A stretch of DNA of 33,102 bases from an uncultured Opitutia bacterium (GCA_903848965.1 CAINHV010000575.1:1-33102), one strand, 5' to 3'. Positions 24,589 to 32,081 are shown, numbered from the stretch's first letter. Notes: generated from the letters alone by a model not told the origin. Numbers and translations are program-made.

Positions 24589-26403
24589 ATGGATAAAAGG
24601 AATTTCACCATTGGCGTTGTGCTGCTGATCGCGGCCCTCGCAATCCTCGTTCTGGCTCCCCGTTCCGCGCCGCCCATGGTGGCGGACAACGTCCAGCCCT
24701 CCTCCACGACCGCCACCGCCCCGGGCGGCTCGCCGGCCGCCACGCCGGGCACGCCTTCGGGCAGTCCCGCGATGACCAGGTCGGCGGCACCGATCACCGA
24801 ACTGGCCGGCGTCAATGCCGAGGGGATCAACGCTCAGGTCACACTGCTCACGAACGACTTCATCGAGGTTCGCCTGACCAATCTCGGGGGTGCCGTTCGG
24901 GACGTGGCGCTCAAGCAGCATGCCGCCGTGCTCGGCCGGCCGGAGCCGTACGTTTTCAACCTCCGCCATGACGAGCCGCTGCTCGCACTCACCGAGTACC
25001 CTGGCCTGGGTCGCGATCGCGCCTACGAGCGGGTCAGCGCCTCCACCACGGAGGCGGTTTTCCGCACCGTGCTCGACGGCCGGATTGAAGTCACGCGTCG
25101 CTACCGGCTCACGACTGATCGCGAGCCCGGCGGCGATCCCTATCGCATCCGCCATGAGACCACGTTTCGGAACCTCACGCCCGCGACCGCCCCGCTGGGC
25201 CGCGCCGGCCTGAGCGTCGGCACGGCCGCGCTGCTCCACCCCAGCGATGCGCCTCACTATCTCAACATCGTCGCCTTTGACGGCGAGGATCCCCACTACA
25301 TCGAGCGCGGCGAGCTCGAGGGTGGCGGCATTGGCTCGCTCGTCGGAGCCGGCCGCGCCCCGTTGGCCATGCTGGAACGGCCGGGTAACACCGTCTGGGC
25401 CGGCGCGAAGAACCAGTTCTTCACCAGCATCTATACGCCGGACAAGCCGGCCTCTGGCTTGACCGTCCGCCGCGTCGCCCTGCCGTCCTTCGCCGACACG
25501 CAGGTGGCGAACGTCGGCCTCAGCGGCACCGCCCGCTTCGAACTCCCCGCGCTCGCCGCCAACGGCACCACCACGCTCACCGGGATGCTTTATGTCGGCC
25601 CCCAGGAGTACCGCCGGCTGTCGCGCTTCTCCCAGAAGGAGGACCAGGTACTCCCCTACACCCAGTTGTTCTTCAACCGGATCTTCCTCGCCGGCTATGT
25701 GGCTCCGCTGCTCAACACCCTCCTGAATGCCACGCACCGCTGGGTCGGCAACTGGGGCGTGGCGATCATCGTGATGACTCTGATCCTGAAGTTCGTCAGC
25801 CTGCCCTTCACCCTCGCCGCCTCCCGCTCCGCGAAACGCATGTCGAAACTGCAGCCCGCGATGCTGGTGATCCGCGAGAAGTACAAGGACAACCCCCAGA
25901 AGCAGCAGGCGGCGACGATGGAGCTGTTCAAGGAGCATAAGGTGAATCCCGTCGGCGGCTGCATCCCGATTCTCATCACCTTCCCGCTCTTCATCGGCTT
26001 CTTCGCCATGCTCCAGTGCACGACCGAGCTCCGGTTCCAGTCGTTCCTCTGGGCGACGGATCTGGCGGCGCCCGACACCATCGCCCACGTGTTTGGATTT
26101 CCGATCAACATCATGCCGCTGCTGATGGGCGCCACGATGTACTACCAGATGAAGCTCACGCCGGCGCCGTCGGTAGATAACATGCAGATGAAGATGATGA
26201 AGTTCATGCCCGTGATCTTCACCGTGTTCTGCTACAGCTTCTCCTGCGCCCTGTCGCTTTACTCGACGATCAACGGCCTCTTCACGATCATCCAGCAGAT
26301 CGTGATTAACCGCAGCAGCGACGACGTCCCCGCACCGGCCCTGACCGTGGCCGGCGGCAAGACCGTCAAGAACGTCACGCCGTCGAAGAAGAAGCTGAAG
26401 TGA
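24589..26403 (+). CDS. yidC: Membrane protein insertase YidC
   Basis: 604 residues. It begins MDKRNFTIGVVLLIAALAIL, the first TM of long, Gram-negative-type YidC. A Pro/Ala/Thr linker follows, then a large periplasmic beta-supersandwich domain (about 65-360). The five-helix insertase core starts near NWGVAIIVMTLILKFVSLPF, with the conserved Arg in TLAASRSAKRMSKLQP, then NPVGGCIPILITFPLFIGFF and YYQMKLTPAPS. It inserts and folds inner-membrane proteins alone or with SecYEG. It is the last gene of the rpmH-rnpA-yidD-yidC cluster. The tail ends in basic SKKKLK. Confidence 0.98.
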   Translation: MDKRNFTIGVVLLIAALAILVLAPRSAPPMVADNVQPSSTTATAPGGSPAATPGTPSGSPAMTRSAAPITELAGVNAEGINAQVTLLTNDFIEVRLTNLGGAVRDVALKQHAAVLGRPEPYVFNLRHDEPLLALTEYPGLGRDRAYERVSASTTEAVFRTVLDGRIEVTRRYRLTTDREPGGDPYRIRHETTFRNLTPATAPLGRAGLSVGTAALLHPSDAPHYLNIVAFDGEDPHYIERGELEGGGIGSLVGAGRAPLAMLERPGNTVWAGAKNQFFTSIYTPDKPASGLTVRRVALPSFADTQVANVGLSGTARFELPALAANGTTTLTGMLYVGPQEYRRLSRFSQKEDQVLPYTQLFFNRIFLAGYVAPLLNTLLNATHRWVGNWGVAIIVMTLILKFVSLPFTLAASRSAKRMSKLQPAMLVIREKYKDNPQKQQAATMELFKEHKVNPVGGCIPILITFPLFIGFFAMLQCTTELRFQSFLWATDLAAPDTIAHVFGFPINIMPLLMGATMYYQMKLTPAPSVDNMQMKMMKFMPVIFTVFCYSFSCALSLYSTINGLFTIIQQIVINRSSDDVPAPALTVAGGKTVKNVTPSKKKLK

Positions 26404-26404
26404 T

Positions 26405-26459
26405 TGTGGATTTTGGATTTCGAGAAACATTCAATCGAGAATCGAGAATCGGAAATCCC
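26405..26459. repeat. GATTTTGGATT / AATCGAG repeat
   Basis: GATTTTGGATTTCGAG (26409-26424) is followed by a run of AATCGAG units (26433-26450) that form a partial inverted copy. It begins two bases after the yidC stop. Related copies are at 29886-29915 and 33031-33099. Confidence 0.65.
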
Positions 26460-26482
26460 CATTCGAGCCCTGCTCCTCAGCC

Positions 26483-26670
26483 CTGGCGGGACACAATAAG
26501 TGCTCCAAGGTGAAACGGCTGAAGGCCGTCACCGACTCCCGCAAGGGCAAGGTCTTCTCCCGGCTTTCGCGAGATCTCACGCTCGCCGCGAAGCGCTCGA
26601 AGACATCGACGATGTTCAGGCGGTATTTTCCAACGAGGAATCGGACGTTGATTTGGCGGACCTCACTTAG
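26483..26670 (+). pseudogene. yebC: yebC (transcriptional regulator/translation factor) with internal deletion
   Basis: The N-terminal piece in one frame reads LAGHNKCSKVKRLKAVTDSR, then KGKVFSRLSRDLTLAAK (26483-26593), the conserved start of YebC/TACO1. The usual ATG is CTG and the conserved Trp is Cys. It runs directly into a second frame (26593-26670) reading ALEDIDDVQAVFSNEESDVD, then LADLT and TAG, the typical C-terminal end of the same family. About 190 middle codons are missing and the junction shifts frame. It therefore keeps both gene ends but cannot make a protein. An intact copy probably lies elsewhere. Confidence 0.85.
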
Positions 26671-26687
26671 CGGCCCGGCGGCAGTTG

Positions 26688-26707
26688 CACGGGGCTCCTG
26701 CCCCGTG
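26688..26707. repeat. Hairpin CACGGGG-CTCCTG-CCCCGTG
   Basis: Perfect 7-bp stem with a six-base loop, 17 bases after the yebC remnant. It belongs to the same family as the hairpins at 1585-1653 and 27059-27082. Confidence 0.7.
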
Positions 26708-26758
26708 AGGTCCATCGATCGAGCGGTCTAATTTGACGCCTAGCTCGCAAAACCCAGA

Positions 26759-26811
26759 GGGCGCGCCCGAGGCACGCCCTTAAGAAACGCGGGCCGGGGC
26801 GTGACGCGCCC
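26759..26811. repeat. GC-rich inverted repeat
   Basis: GGGCGCG...ACGCCC (26759-26779) pairs with GGGCGT...CGCGCCC (26797-26811) around a central TTAAGAAAC. Each arm has a short internal insertion, so the stem is interrupted. Confidence 0.55.
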
Positions 26812-26849
26812 ACGGTCGAACGGCTCACGTTCACCGCACCCTCGATCCG

Positions 26850-26874
26850 CCACCCGCTCACGCTCGCAGCCACG
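26850..26874. repeat. Second copy of the CGCTCGCAGCCACG repeat
   Basis: Matches 5910-5934 at 23 of 25 bases. It lies between the GC palindrome and the nested CAGGAAG palindrome in the yidC-metX gap. Confidence 0.6.
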
Positions 26875-26902
26875 AGAGGAAGGAAACGCCCACGGCTGGA
26901 GC

Positions 26903-26950
26903 ACAGGAGGATTTTGAACAGGAAGCCTTCCTGCGAATCCTGACATCCTG
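26903..26950. repeat. Nested palindrome around CAGGAAGCCTTCCTG
   Basis: CAGGAAG-C-CTTCCTG (26919-26933) is a near-perfect palindrome. It is framed by CAGGAGGATT (from 26904) and AATCCTGACATCCTG, a second, looser inverted pair. Confidence 0.5.
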
Positions 26951-27058
26951 CCCAGGTCTGAGCCGAACCCAGCCGGCCACTCTGCGCCCTCTCGCAACCT
27001 CTGCGACCTCTGCGTTCCCGCTCCGGGTTTCCTTGAGGCCATTTCACCCCCTTCCGAC

Positions 27059-27082
27059 CACGGGTCAGGAGGCCCGTGCCAC
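27059..27082. repeat. Hairpin CACGGG-TCAGGAGG-CCCGTG
   Basis: A CACGGG/CCCGTG stem followed by CCAC, the same outer sequence as the 1630-1653 hairpin. It lies 96 bases upstream of metX. Confidence 0.6.
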
Positions 27083-27177
27083 TCCTGGACAGGGTGATGC
27101 CTCCCAACGCACCCAGCGTCATAACCCGGCGGCTTCCTTGCGTCGGCGGGGGCTTGGGGTTTGATCGTACGTCCCCC

Positions 27178-28374
27178 ATGACCGACGACGTCGAAGTCCT
27201 CCCGTCCACGGAGTCTGCGCGCCGCCACCTTGCACCCGGTGACGTCGGTCTCGTCGCTCCGCGTGACTTCGTCTCGAGTCATCCGTTCACGTTCAAGAGC
27301 GGCCAGGTCATCCCCGGCTTCACGCTGCGCTACGAGACGTACGGCCAGCTCAACGCCACCCGCGACAACGCCATCGTGATTTGCCACGCCCTCAGCGGCG
27401 ATCACCACTGCGCCGGCTGGCACACCCCGGACGATCGCAAGCCGGGCTGGTGGAACAATCTCATCGGGCCGGGCAAGGCGGTCGACACCCGCCGCTACTT
27501 CGTCGTCTGCGCCAACGTCCTCGGCGGCTGCCAGGGCTCGACCGGCCCTTCCTCGATCAATCCCGAGACCGGCCGTCCCTACGGCATCCTCTTTCCTTTC
27601 GTCACCATTCGCGACATGGCCCGCGCCCAGAAGCTTCTGCTCGAGCATCTCGGGATCGCGAAGGTTCACGCGATCATCGGCGGCTCGATGGGCGGCATGC
27701 TCGCCCTGCTTTCCACGATCGAGTTTCCGGGCTTCATCCGCCGCGTGCTCGCGATGGCCACGACCGGCCGCGAGAGCGCCCAGGCGATCGCGTTCAACGA
27801 GGTCGGCCGCCAGGCGATCATGCAGGACCCGGCGTGGAACCGCGGCGACTACCCCAAGGAGGCCGGACCGCGCGTCGGCCTCGCGATCGCGCGCATGATG
27901 GCGCACATCACCTACGTCACCGACGCCAGCATGGATCGGAAGTTCGGGCGCCGAAAAAAGGATGGTGCCCACGCGGACGCCTACACGTTCGATGTCCAGT
28001 TCGAGGTCGAGGGCTACCTGCGCCACCAGGGCCAGAGCTTCATCAATCGCTTCGACGCCAACTCCTATCTCTATATCACCCGGGCACTCGATCAGTTCGA
28101 TCTCGCCCACGCGGACGGCTCGCTGGAGAAGGCCTTCGCCCCCGTCGACGCCGAGACCTTGATCGTCGGGTTCACGAGCGACTGGCTCTTCCCGCCGGAG
28201 CAGAACCGCTCCCTCGCACTCGCCCTGCTGCGCGCCGGCAAGCGGGCGAGCTACGCCGAACTCTCCACCGATCTCGGCCATGACTCGTTCCTCCTCGAAT
28301 CCGAGGAACTCTACGCCCTGGTGCGCGCCTTTCTCGAGCGCGACGAACCCTACGAGTTCGACTATGCGATCTGA
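27178..28374 (+). CDS. metX: Homoserine O-acyltransferase (MetX family)
   Basis: 398 residues from the ATG at 27178; the frame is open further upstream but through repeats. It is an alpha/beta-hydrolase with the MetX motifs: FTLRYETYGQLNATRDNAIV, CHALSGDHHCAGWH, the nucleophile Ser170 in IIGGSMGGM, Asp335 in FTSDWLFPPE and His368 in LGHDSFL. It acylates homoserine, the first committed step of methionine synthesis. Acetyl versus succinyl specificity is not settled by the family name. It is followed by metW, the usual partner, but with a 243-base palindromic repeat between them. Confidence 0.96.
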   Translation: MTDDVEVLPSTESARRHLAPGDVGLVAPRDFVSSHPFTFKSGQVIPGFTLRYETYGQLNATRDNAIVICHALSGDHHCAGWHTPDDRKPGWWNNLIGPGKAVDTRRYFVVCANVLGGCQGSTGPSSINPETGRPYGILFPFVTIRDMARAQKLLLEHLGIAKVHAIIGGSMGGMLALLSTIEFPGFIRRVLAMATTGRESAQAIAFNEVGRQAIMQDPAWNRGDYPKEAGPRVGLAIARMMAHITYVTDASMDRKFGRRKKDGAHADAYTFDVQFEVEGYLRHQGQSFINRFDANSYLYITRALDQFDLAHADGSLEKAFAPVDAETLIVGFTSDWLFPPEQNRSLALALLRAGKRASYAELSTDLGHDSFLLESEELYALVRAFLERDEPYEFDYAI

Positions 28375-28401
28375 ACCCAATCTGTCGGGGAACCGAATAC
28401 C

Positions 28402-28538
28402 GCCGAACGCCCAGACTTGGCACAGAAGGACGAGCCAAGGCCAGGCGAAGACGGGGGAAATCGGAATGGCTAAGCTCGGGCTTGGCCTGCCCTTGGTTTG
28501 GCCTTCTGTGGAGAGGATGGCGGACTTGGGCATTCGGC
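28402..28538. repeat. Long imperfect inverted repeat between metX and metW
   Basis: The inner arms 28421-28446 and 28485-28510 match at 22 of 26 positions as inverted copies, starting with CACAGAAGG. The outer arms also match: GCCGAACGCCCA (from 28402) against the complement of TGGGCATTCGGC (to 28538). The transcript would fold into a long stem-loop inside the probable metX-metW message. Confidence 0.75.
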
Positions 28539-28617
28539 CCGGGAAGGAGATTTCGCCGATCCACGACTTCCATCGGCCCGCGGGAAATACTCGACTCGCC
28601 GCTCCGGGGATTGCGCC

Positions 28618-29223
28618 ATGACCAAGCAAATCGTCAAACGCACGGTCGACATGCAGATCATCGGTGACTGGGTTGAGCCCGGCACGCGGGTCCTCGATCT
28701 CGGCTGCGGATCAGGCGTGCTGCTCGATTACCTGATGCAGACGAAGCAGGTCTCGGGGATCGGCGTAGACCTCGAGTTCGCGAAGATCACGGCCTGTGTC
28801 CGGCGCGGACTCGCCGCCTACCAGGGCGACATGACGTCGTTCATGCGCTCGTTTCCTGACAAGCATTTCGGCCGCGTGATCTGCTCGCGTACCGTGCATG
28901 AACTCGCGGATCCAACGGCCGTGATCGACGAGGCGCTGCGCGTTGGCCGTTTCGTAACCGTGGGCTTCGTCAACCACGGCTTCTGGAAGAATCGGGTCAA
29001 CGCGCTGCTCCAGGGCCGCAAGATCAAGAACGAGGTCTATACCACCGAATGGTTCGAGAGCCGTCCCGCGAATCCCGTTTCCGTCGCCGACTTCGAACAT
29101 TTCTGCACCGCCAAAGGCATCCGGATCGCCCGCCGCGCCCATCTCGCCGGCGACTGGCATACGCCCTGTCACACGCTGCCGAATCTGTTCGCGGGTTACG
29201 CGCTGTACGATCTGGCGCGCTAG
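28618..29223 (+). CDS. metW: Methionine biosynthesis protein MetW
   Basis: 201 residues. It is a small SAM-dependent methyltransferase-like protein with motif I VLDLGCGSGVLLDYL. MetW-typical segments include SRTVHELADPTAVIDEALRV, VGRFVTVGFVNHGFWKNRVN and the C-terminal NLFAGYALYDLAR. The start MTKQIVKRTVDMQIIGDWVE is the usual one. MetW is nearly always paired with MetX and is needed for its activity in several bacteria. Here it follows metX, separated by a repeat. A weak GGGGA 9 bases before the ATG is one of the few possible ribosome sites in the window. Confidence 0.95.
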   Translation: MTKQIVKRTVDMQIIGDWVEPGTRVLDLGCGSGVLLDYLMQTKQVSGIGVDLEFAKITACVRRGLAAYQGDMTSFMRSFPDKHFGRVICSRTVHELADPTAVIDEALRVGRFVTVGFVNHGFWKNRVNALLQGRKIKNEVYTTEWFESRPANPVSVADFEHFCTAKGIRIARRAHLAGDWHTPCHTLPNLFAGYALYDLAR

Positions 29224-29384
29224 GGTTTCCGCGGCGCGAAAACCCGAGTTGGAGGGCGTCCCAAGAGGTGACTTCTCTCACCGCGGAGCGGCTGTCGCCA
29301 CGAACGCCCGCGAGTGGATGAAACGCCCGCGCCAGCTCCATGCCGAGTGACCTTTGAACCACCGCGGTCCGGATCTCTCCGCGC

Positions 29385-29405
29385 CCTTCGTGCCTTCGTG
29401 GTTAA
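29385..29405. repeat. Solo end CCTTCGTGCCTTCGTGGTTAA
   Basis: A right-hand end of the TTAACCAC element family. A degenerate left end may be TTGAACCAC at 29354-29362, so this copy would be only about 50 bases or a decayed remnant. It lies between metW and the rhodanese gene. Confidence 0.6.
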
Positions 29406-29486
29406 GCCGGCTCGCGATTAAACCTCCGCTCGGCGGATGATCGCTGCGGGCTGGCCCCCAGCACGATGTTCCATACGCTCCGGTTT

Positions 29487-29882
29487 ATGAAAATTCGTTC
29501 CTTTCTGCTCAGTCTCTTCCTCACCACGTCTCTCGCGGTGGCCGCAGATGTCGCCAAGGTCACGCCGGCCGACGCCGCGAAGCGCGTGGCCGACGGCAAG
29601 GCCGTGCTCGTCGACGTTCGCGAGGCCGCCGAGTGGAAGGAATCCGGCGTCGCCGGACCCGCGGTGCTCCTCGCGAAGAGCGACTTCGACGGCGCGCAGA
29701 CCGAGTGGAAGGACTTCCTCGCCAAGAACGGCGACAAGGAAATCATCGTGTATTGCCGCAGCGGACGCCGCTCGGAAACAGTTGCGGCCGCGCTCGCGGC
29801 CAAGGGCCTCAAGGTCTCCAACGTGGGCGGTTTCAAGGACTGGACCGACGCCGGCCTGCCCGTGCGCAAGTCGGAGAAGTGA
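29487..29882 (+). CDS. Periplasmic single-domain rhodanese
   Basis: 131 residues from the ATG at 29487, giving a signal peptide MKIRSFLLSLFLTTSLAVAA. The mature part is one rhodanese domain: KAVLVDVREAAEWKESGVAG, then the active-site loop with Cys90 in YCRSGRRSE and the terminal VGGFKDWTDAGLPV. The six-residue loop after Cys is standard for sulfurtransferases. It probably moves sulfane sulfur to a thiophilic acceptor in the periplasm. The gene is alone, with repeat islands on both sides. Confidence 0.93.
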   Translation: MKIRSFLLSLFLTTSLAVAADVAKVTPADAAKRVADGKAVLVDVREAAEWKESGVAGPAVLLAKSDFDGAQTEWKDFLAKNGDKEIIVYCRSGRRSETVAAALAAKGLKVSNVGGFKDWTDAGLPVRKSEK

Positions 29883-29885
29883 GAG

Positions 29886-29915
29886 AATTTTGGATTTCTG
29901 ATTCTCGATTTTCGA
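29886..29915. repeat. ATTTTGGATT...ATTCTCGATTTTCGA repeat
   Basis: A single-arm copy of the family best seen at 33031-33099, starting three bases after the rhodanese stop. It shares ATTTTGGATT and ATTCTCGATTTTCGA in the same order. Confidence 0.65.
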
Positions 29916-29962
29916 CGGGTGCCGTCAGGGAGAGGCGGAGATCCCCTGTGATCTGACGGAGC

Positions 29963-30130
29963 CACACACCCCGCCCTCCGGGCACCCCTCTCCAAGAGGG
30001 GATCCGATCAATGCTCCTCCCCACGGATCGACGCTCTTTCCCCAGAGATCGAGGCTCTTGCCCCACAGATCGAGCCGCTTGCCCAAGTTCCCCTCTCGAG
30101 AGGGGTGGCGCGCAGCGCCGGGGTGTGTTG
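29963..30130. repeat. Repeat island: inverted arms around 21-bp tandem units
   Basis: The left arm (29963-30002, CACACACCCC...CCCCTCT-CCA-AGAGGGG) and right arm (30088-30130) are inverted relatives; the right arm contains a perfect 16-bp palindrome, CCCCTCTCGAGAGGGG (30090-30105). Between them are three head-to-tail 21-bp units of the form CCCCAnnGATCGAnnCnCTT at 30019-30039, 30040-30060 and 30061-30081. A degenerate unit (GATCAATGCTCCT) precedes them. The units are variable, so this is not a CRISPR. Confidence 0.8.
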
Positions 30131-30172
30131 GTCCGGGCGGGCTAACCCGACGTTGATGCAGTCCCGACCCGA

Positions 30173-31102
30173 TCAAGCTCGGGTCCGCTGCAAGCGCGCC
30201 GCCTGAAACAGCACGATGCAGTCCGCTCCGTCCTGCGTGTGGAGCCAGTGAGGTTCGAAGGCCGCGAACTCGCGATCGATCGCGGCCCGCAGGCCGCCGA
30301 CCTCGATTGCGAGGAAGCCATGCGGCTGCAACCGCTCCGTTGCCTGCCGCACGAGCTTGCGGATGATCCCGAGTCCATCGCGACCGCCGTCGTGAGCCAT
30401 CCGCGGCTCCGCCGCAAATTCGGGCGCCTGTGAATCCACGAGCGCACTGGGTTCATACGGCGGATTGCTGAGGATGATGTCGTACCCCCCGGGACGAACC
30501 GGCACCGCGTCCAACACGTCGCCGGCAAACAGGTGGACGCGACGGCCGAGCCGGTGCTCGCGGACATTGATCTTCGCGACGTCCAAAGCGGCAGCCGAGA
30601 GATCGCAGGCGTCAATCGTCGCTCCCGGGAATTGCCGCGCCAGGAGGATCGCAAGGCAGCCGGAGCCGGTGCAGACGTCGGCGGCGCGCCGCACCTGGGT
30701 TCCCACGGGCAGCCAGGCATCGAGCTGCTCCGGGATAATCTCGAGAAAGTAGCTGCGCGGGATGATGACCCGCTCGTCGACAAAGAACCGGTGTTCGCCG
30801 AGCCAGGCTTCCTGCGTCAGGTAGGCGGCCGGCACGCGATCCACCACCCGGCGCCGAAAGATCGTCGCCAGGCCTTTACGTTCCGCGGCCCGAAGCTTCC
30901 GGGCGAGCACGCCGGCCTCGCTGTCGAGCGGCAGATCGAGCGTGCGGAGGATCATATATAGTGCCTCGTCGTGCGCGTTGGTGGCGACCTGGCCGAGCGC
31001 GATCTTCTCGCGGGCATAGGCCTTCTCCGCCCACGCCAGCCAGGCGCCCGGCGTTCCCAACTCCCCGACGCCGGCCAGGGGATCAGCCCGTTTTCGCGTC
31101 AT
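30173..31102 (-). CDS. prmB: PrmB-like N5-glutamine methyltransferase
   Basis: 309 residues from the ATG at 31102, which overlaps the end of the rhomboid-like gene by 20 bases. The N-terminal domain matches PrmB (HDEALYMILRTLDLPLD, then RVPAAYLTQEAWLGEHRFFV and DERVIIPRSYFLEII). The methyltransferase domain has motif I DVCTGSGCLAILLA and the catalytic NPPY (213-216), then AEPRMAHDGGRDGLGIIRKL. PrmB methylates a glutamine of ribosomal protein L3; the related PrmC acts on release factors. The N-terminal match favours PrmB. It is the last gene of a two-gene unit. Confidence 0.88.
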   Translation of the reverse strand: MTRKRADPLAGVGELGTPGAWLAWAEKAYAREKIALGQVATNAHDEALYMILRTLDLPLDSEAGVLARKLRAAERKGLATIFRRRVVDRVPAAYLTQEAWLGEHRFFVDERVIIPRSYFLEIIPEQLDAWLPVGTQVRRAADVCTGSGCLAILLARQFPGATIDACDLSAAALDVAKINVREHRLGRRVHLFAGDVLDAVPVRPGGYDIILSNPPYEPSALVDSQAPEFAAEPRMAHDGGRDGLGIIRKLVRQATERLQPHGFLAIEVGGLRAAIDREFAAFEPHWLHTQDGADCIVLFQAARLQRTRA

Positions 31103-31898
31103 GGGCGGCCACGACATGGGCGTGGTTCTGAATATGATCCGGGCAGTAGCACTGGTCGCCGGCGCACTTCGAGCAGTAGCGAAAATCGAGATCCGGATGC
31201 GTGCGATCCGTCTTGCCGCAGACATGGCAGACATGACGCGGCTCTTCGGCCTGGGCCGCCCGTTCAGCCTGTCGCACTTTCACGCGCTTGCGGTGGCGAA
31301 TCGACAGCCAGATGTCCCGGCCGAAGAAGAGGGCGAAATTTCCCGCTGCCGCCAGAATCTGCAGCCGCGTCGGTAAATCGCCGCGGATGAACGACACCGC
31401 GTAAAGGACCCATGTGAGCAGGGCCAGCCACTTGATCTTGATCGGGAGGATGAAGAAGAGTGAGAGCTCGAAGTCCGGATTGAGGTAGGCGAACGCGAGG
31501 AACACCGAGCCCGCGATGAACGCATTGGTCGCGGCGTAGCCCGGCGTCACGAACGCCGCCGCCACCGTCAGCGTCGCGCCGAGCAGCAGGAAGAGATTGT
31601 AGCGAAATGCCCCCCACGACCCCTCGAGCGCGTTGCCCATCAGGTAGAAAATGTACCAGGCGAACGCGACGAAGATGTACCCGAACATCCCCGGCGGCGG
31701 CGGCATGAGCAGGAAGGAGAACATCCGCCACCATTCGCCCTGCAGCACCAGCGCGGGCACGAGCAGGAAGGCCCCGAGATTGATCCGGCCGGCTAGAAAA
31801 CCCAGCAGGACAAAGACCTGGCCGATGATGATGTAGAGGCTGAGGTTGGAAACCGCGTATCGGCCGAACGTCCGCTCAAGTTTGTCCAGGAAAGTCAT
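31083..31898 (-). CDS. Rhomboid-like membrane protein with C-terminal zinc ribbon
   Basis: 271 residues from the ATG at 31898. Residues about 18-195 form about six hydrophobic helices in rhomboid order, with the L1-loop signature GEWWRMFSFLL (residues 54-64). The catalytic Ser motif GxSG and the active His are not there (IAGSVFLAFA and AAAGNFALFF instead), so it looks like a pseudoprotease. The C-terminal tail is a cytoplasmic zinc ribbon: Cys224, Cys227, Cys242, Cys245, Cys250, Cys252 and His255. It overlaps prmB by 20 bases, which implies co-translation. The function is unknown; it may bind a client or membrane partner. Confidence 0.75.
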   Translation of the reverse strand: MTFLDKLERTFGRYAVSNLSLYIIIGQVFVLLGFLAGRINLGAFLLVPALVLQGEWWRMFSFLLMPPPPGMFGYIFVAFAWYIFYLMGNALEGSWGAFRYNLFLLLGATLTVAAAFVTPGYAATNAFIAGSVFLAFAYLNPDFELSLFFILPIKIKWLALLTWVLYAVSFIRGDLPTRLQILAAAGNFALFFGRDIWLSIRHRKRVKVRQAERAAQAEEPRHVCHVCGKTDRTHPDLDFRYCSKCAGDQCYCPDHIQNHAHVVAAHDAKTG

Positions 31899-32081
31899 CA
31901 GAGAGCCGGAACATTGGGTGCATCCGCGGGCGGAGCGCAAGCGAAGCGCATAGACCGGAGGATTCGGGATCGGCTCGAGGAAGAATTTCGTCCGGTGCTT
32001 GGAGGGTGCAACGAAACTGCGCGCCGACGACCCTTGGCACTGCTGTCTCGGTGAATCGCTGCCTTTCGGGAGAATTTTTTT

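Larger units (their letters stand above)
26404..27177. other. Gene-free repeat and remnant region
   Basis: 774 bases between yidC and metX with no intact gene. In order: a GATTTTGGATT-type repeat (26405-26459), the yebC remnant (26483-26670), a CACGGGG hairpin (26688-26707), a GC palindrome (26759-26811), the shared CGCTCGCAGCCACG repeat (26850-26874), a nested palindrome centred near 26926, a CCTCTGCGA-rich stretch (26980-27020) and a final CACGGG hairpin (27059-27082). It should include the metX promoter, which I cannot place. Confidence 0.6.

Noticed and set aside
24484-26430. Long minus-strand frame opposite yidC
   Set aside because: Shadow of yidC, with no recognisable domain or signal. 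The same applies to the 629-codon frame opposite metX (26740-28629) and the 454-codon frame opposite the COG3014-type gene.
27100-27177. SAM-responsive riboswitch upstream of metX
   Set aside because: No conserved SAM-riboswitch core or paired helices could be recognised; the upstream region is repeats.
28466-28621. 51-codon small protein gene before metW
   Set aside because: It lies wholly within the palindromic repeat and its sequence follows the repeat; kept only as a possible coupling frame in the finding.
29223-29245. Terminator after metW (GGGTTT...AAACCC)
   Set aside because: The stem starts inside the stop codon and no T-run follows.
29998-30081. CRISPR-like array
   Set aside because: The units are head-to-tail with no spacers, vary in sequence, and no cas gene is present.
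31083-31898. Active rhomboid protease
   Set aside because: Neither the GxSG serine motif nor the TM6 histidine is present.
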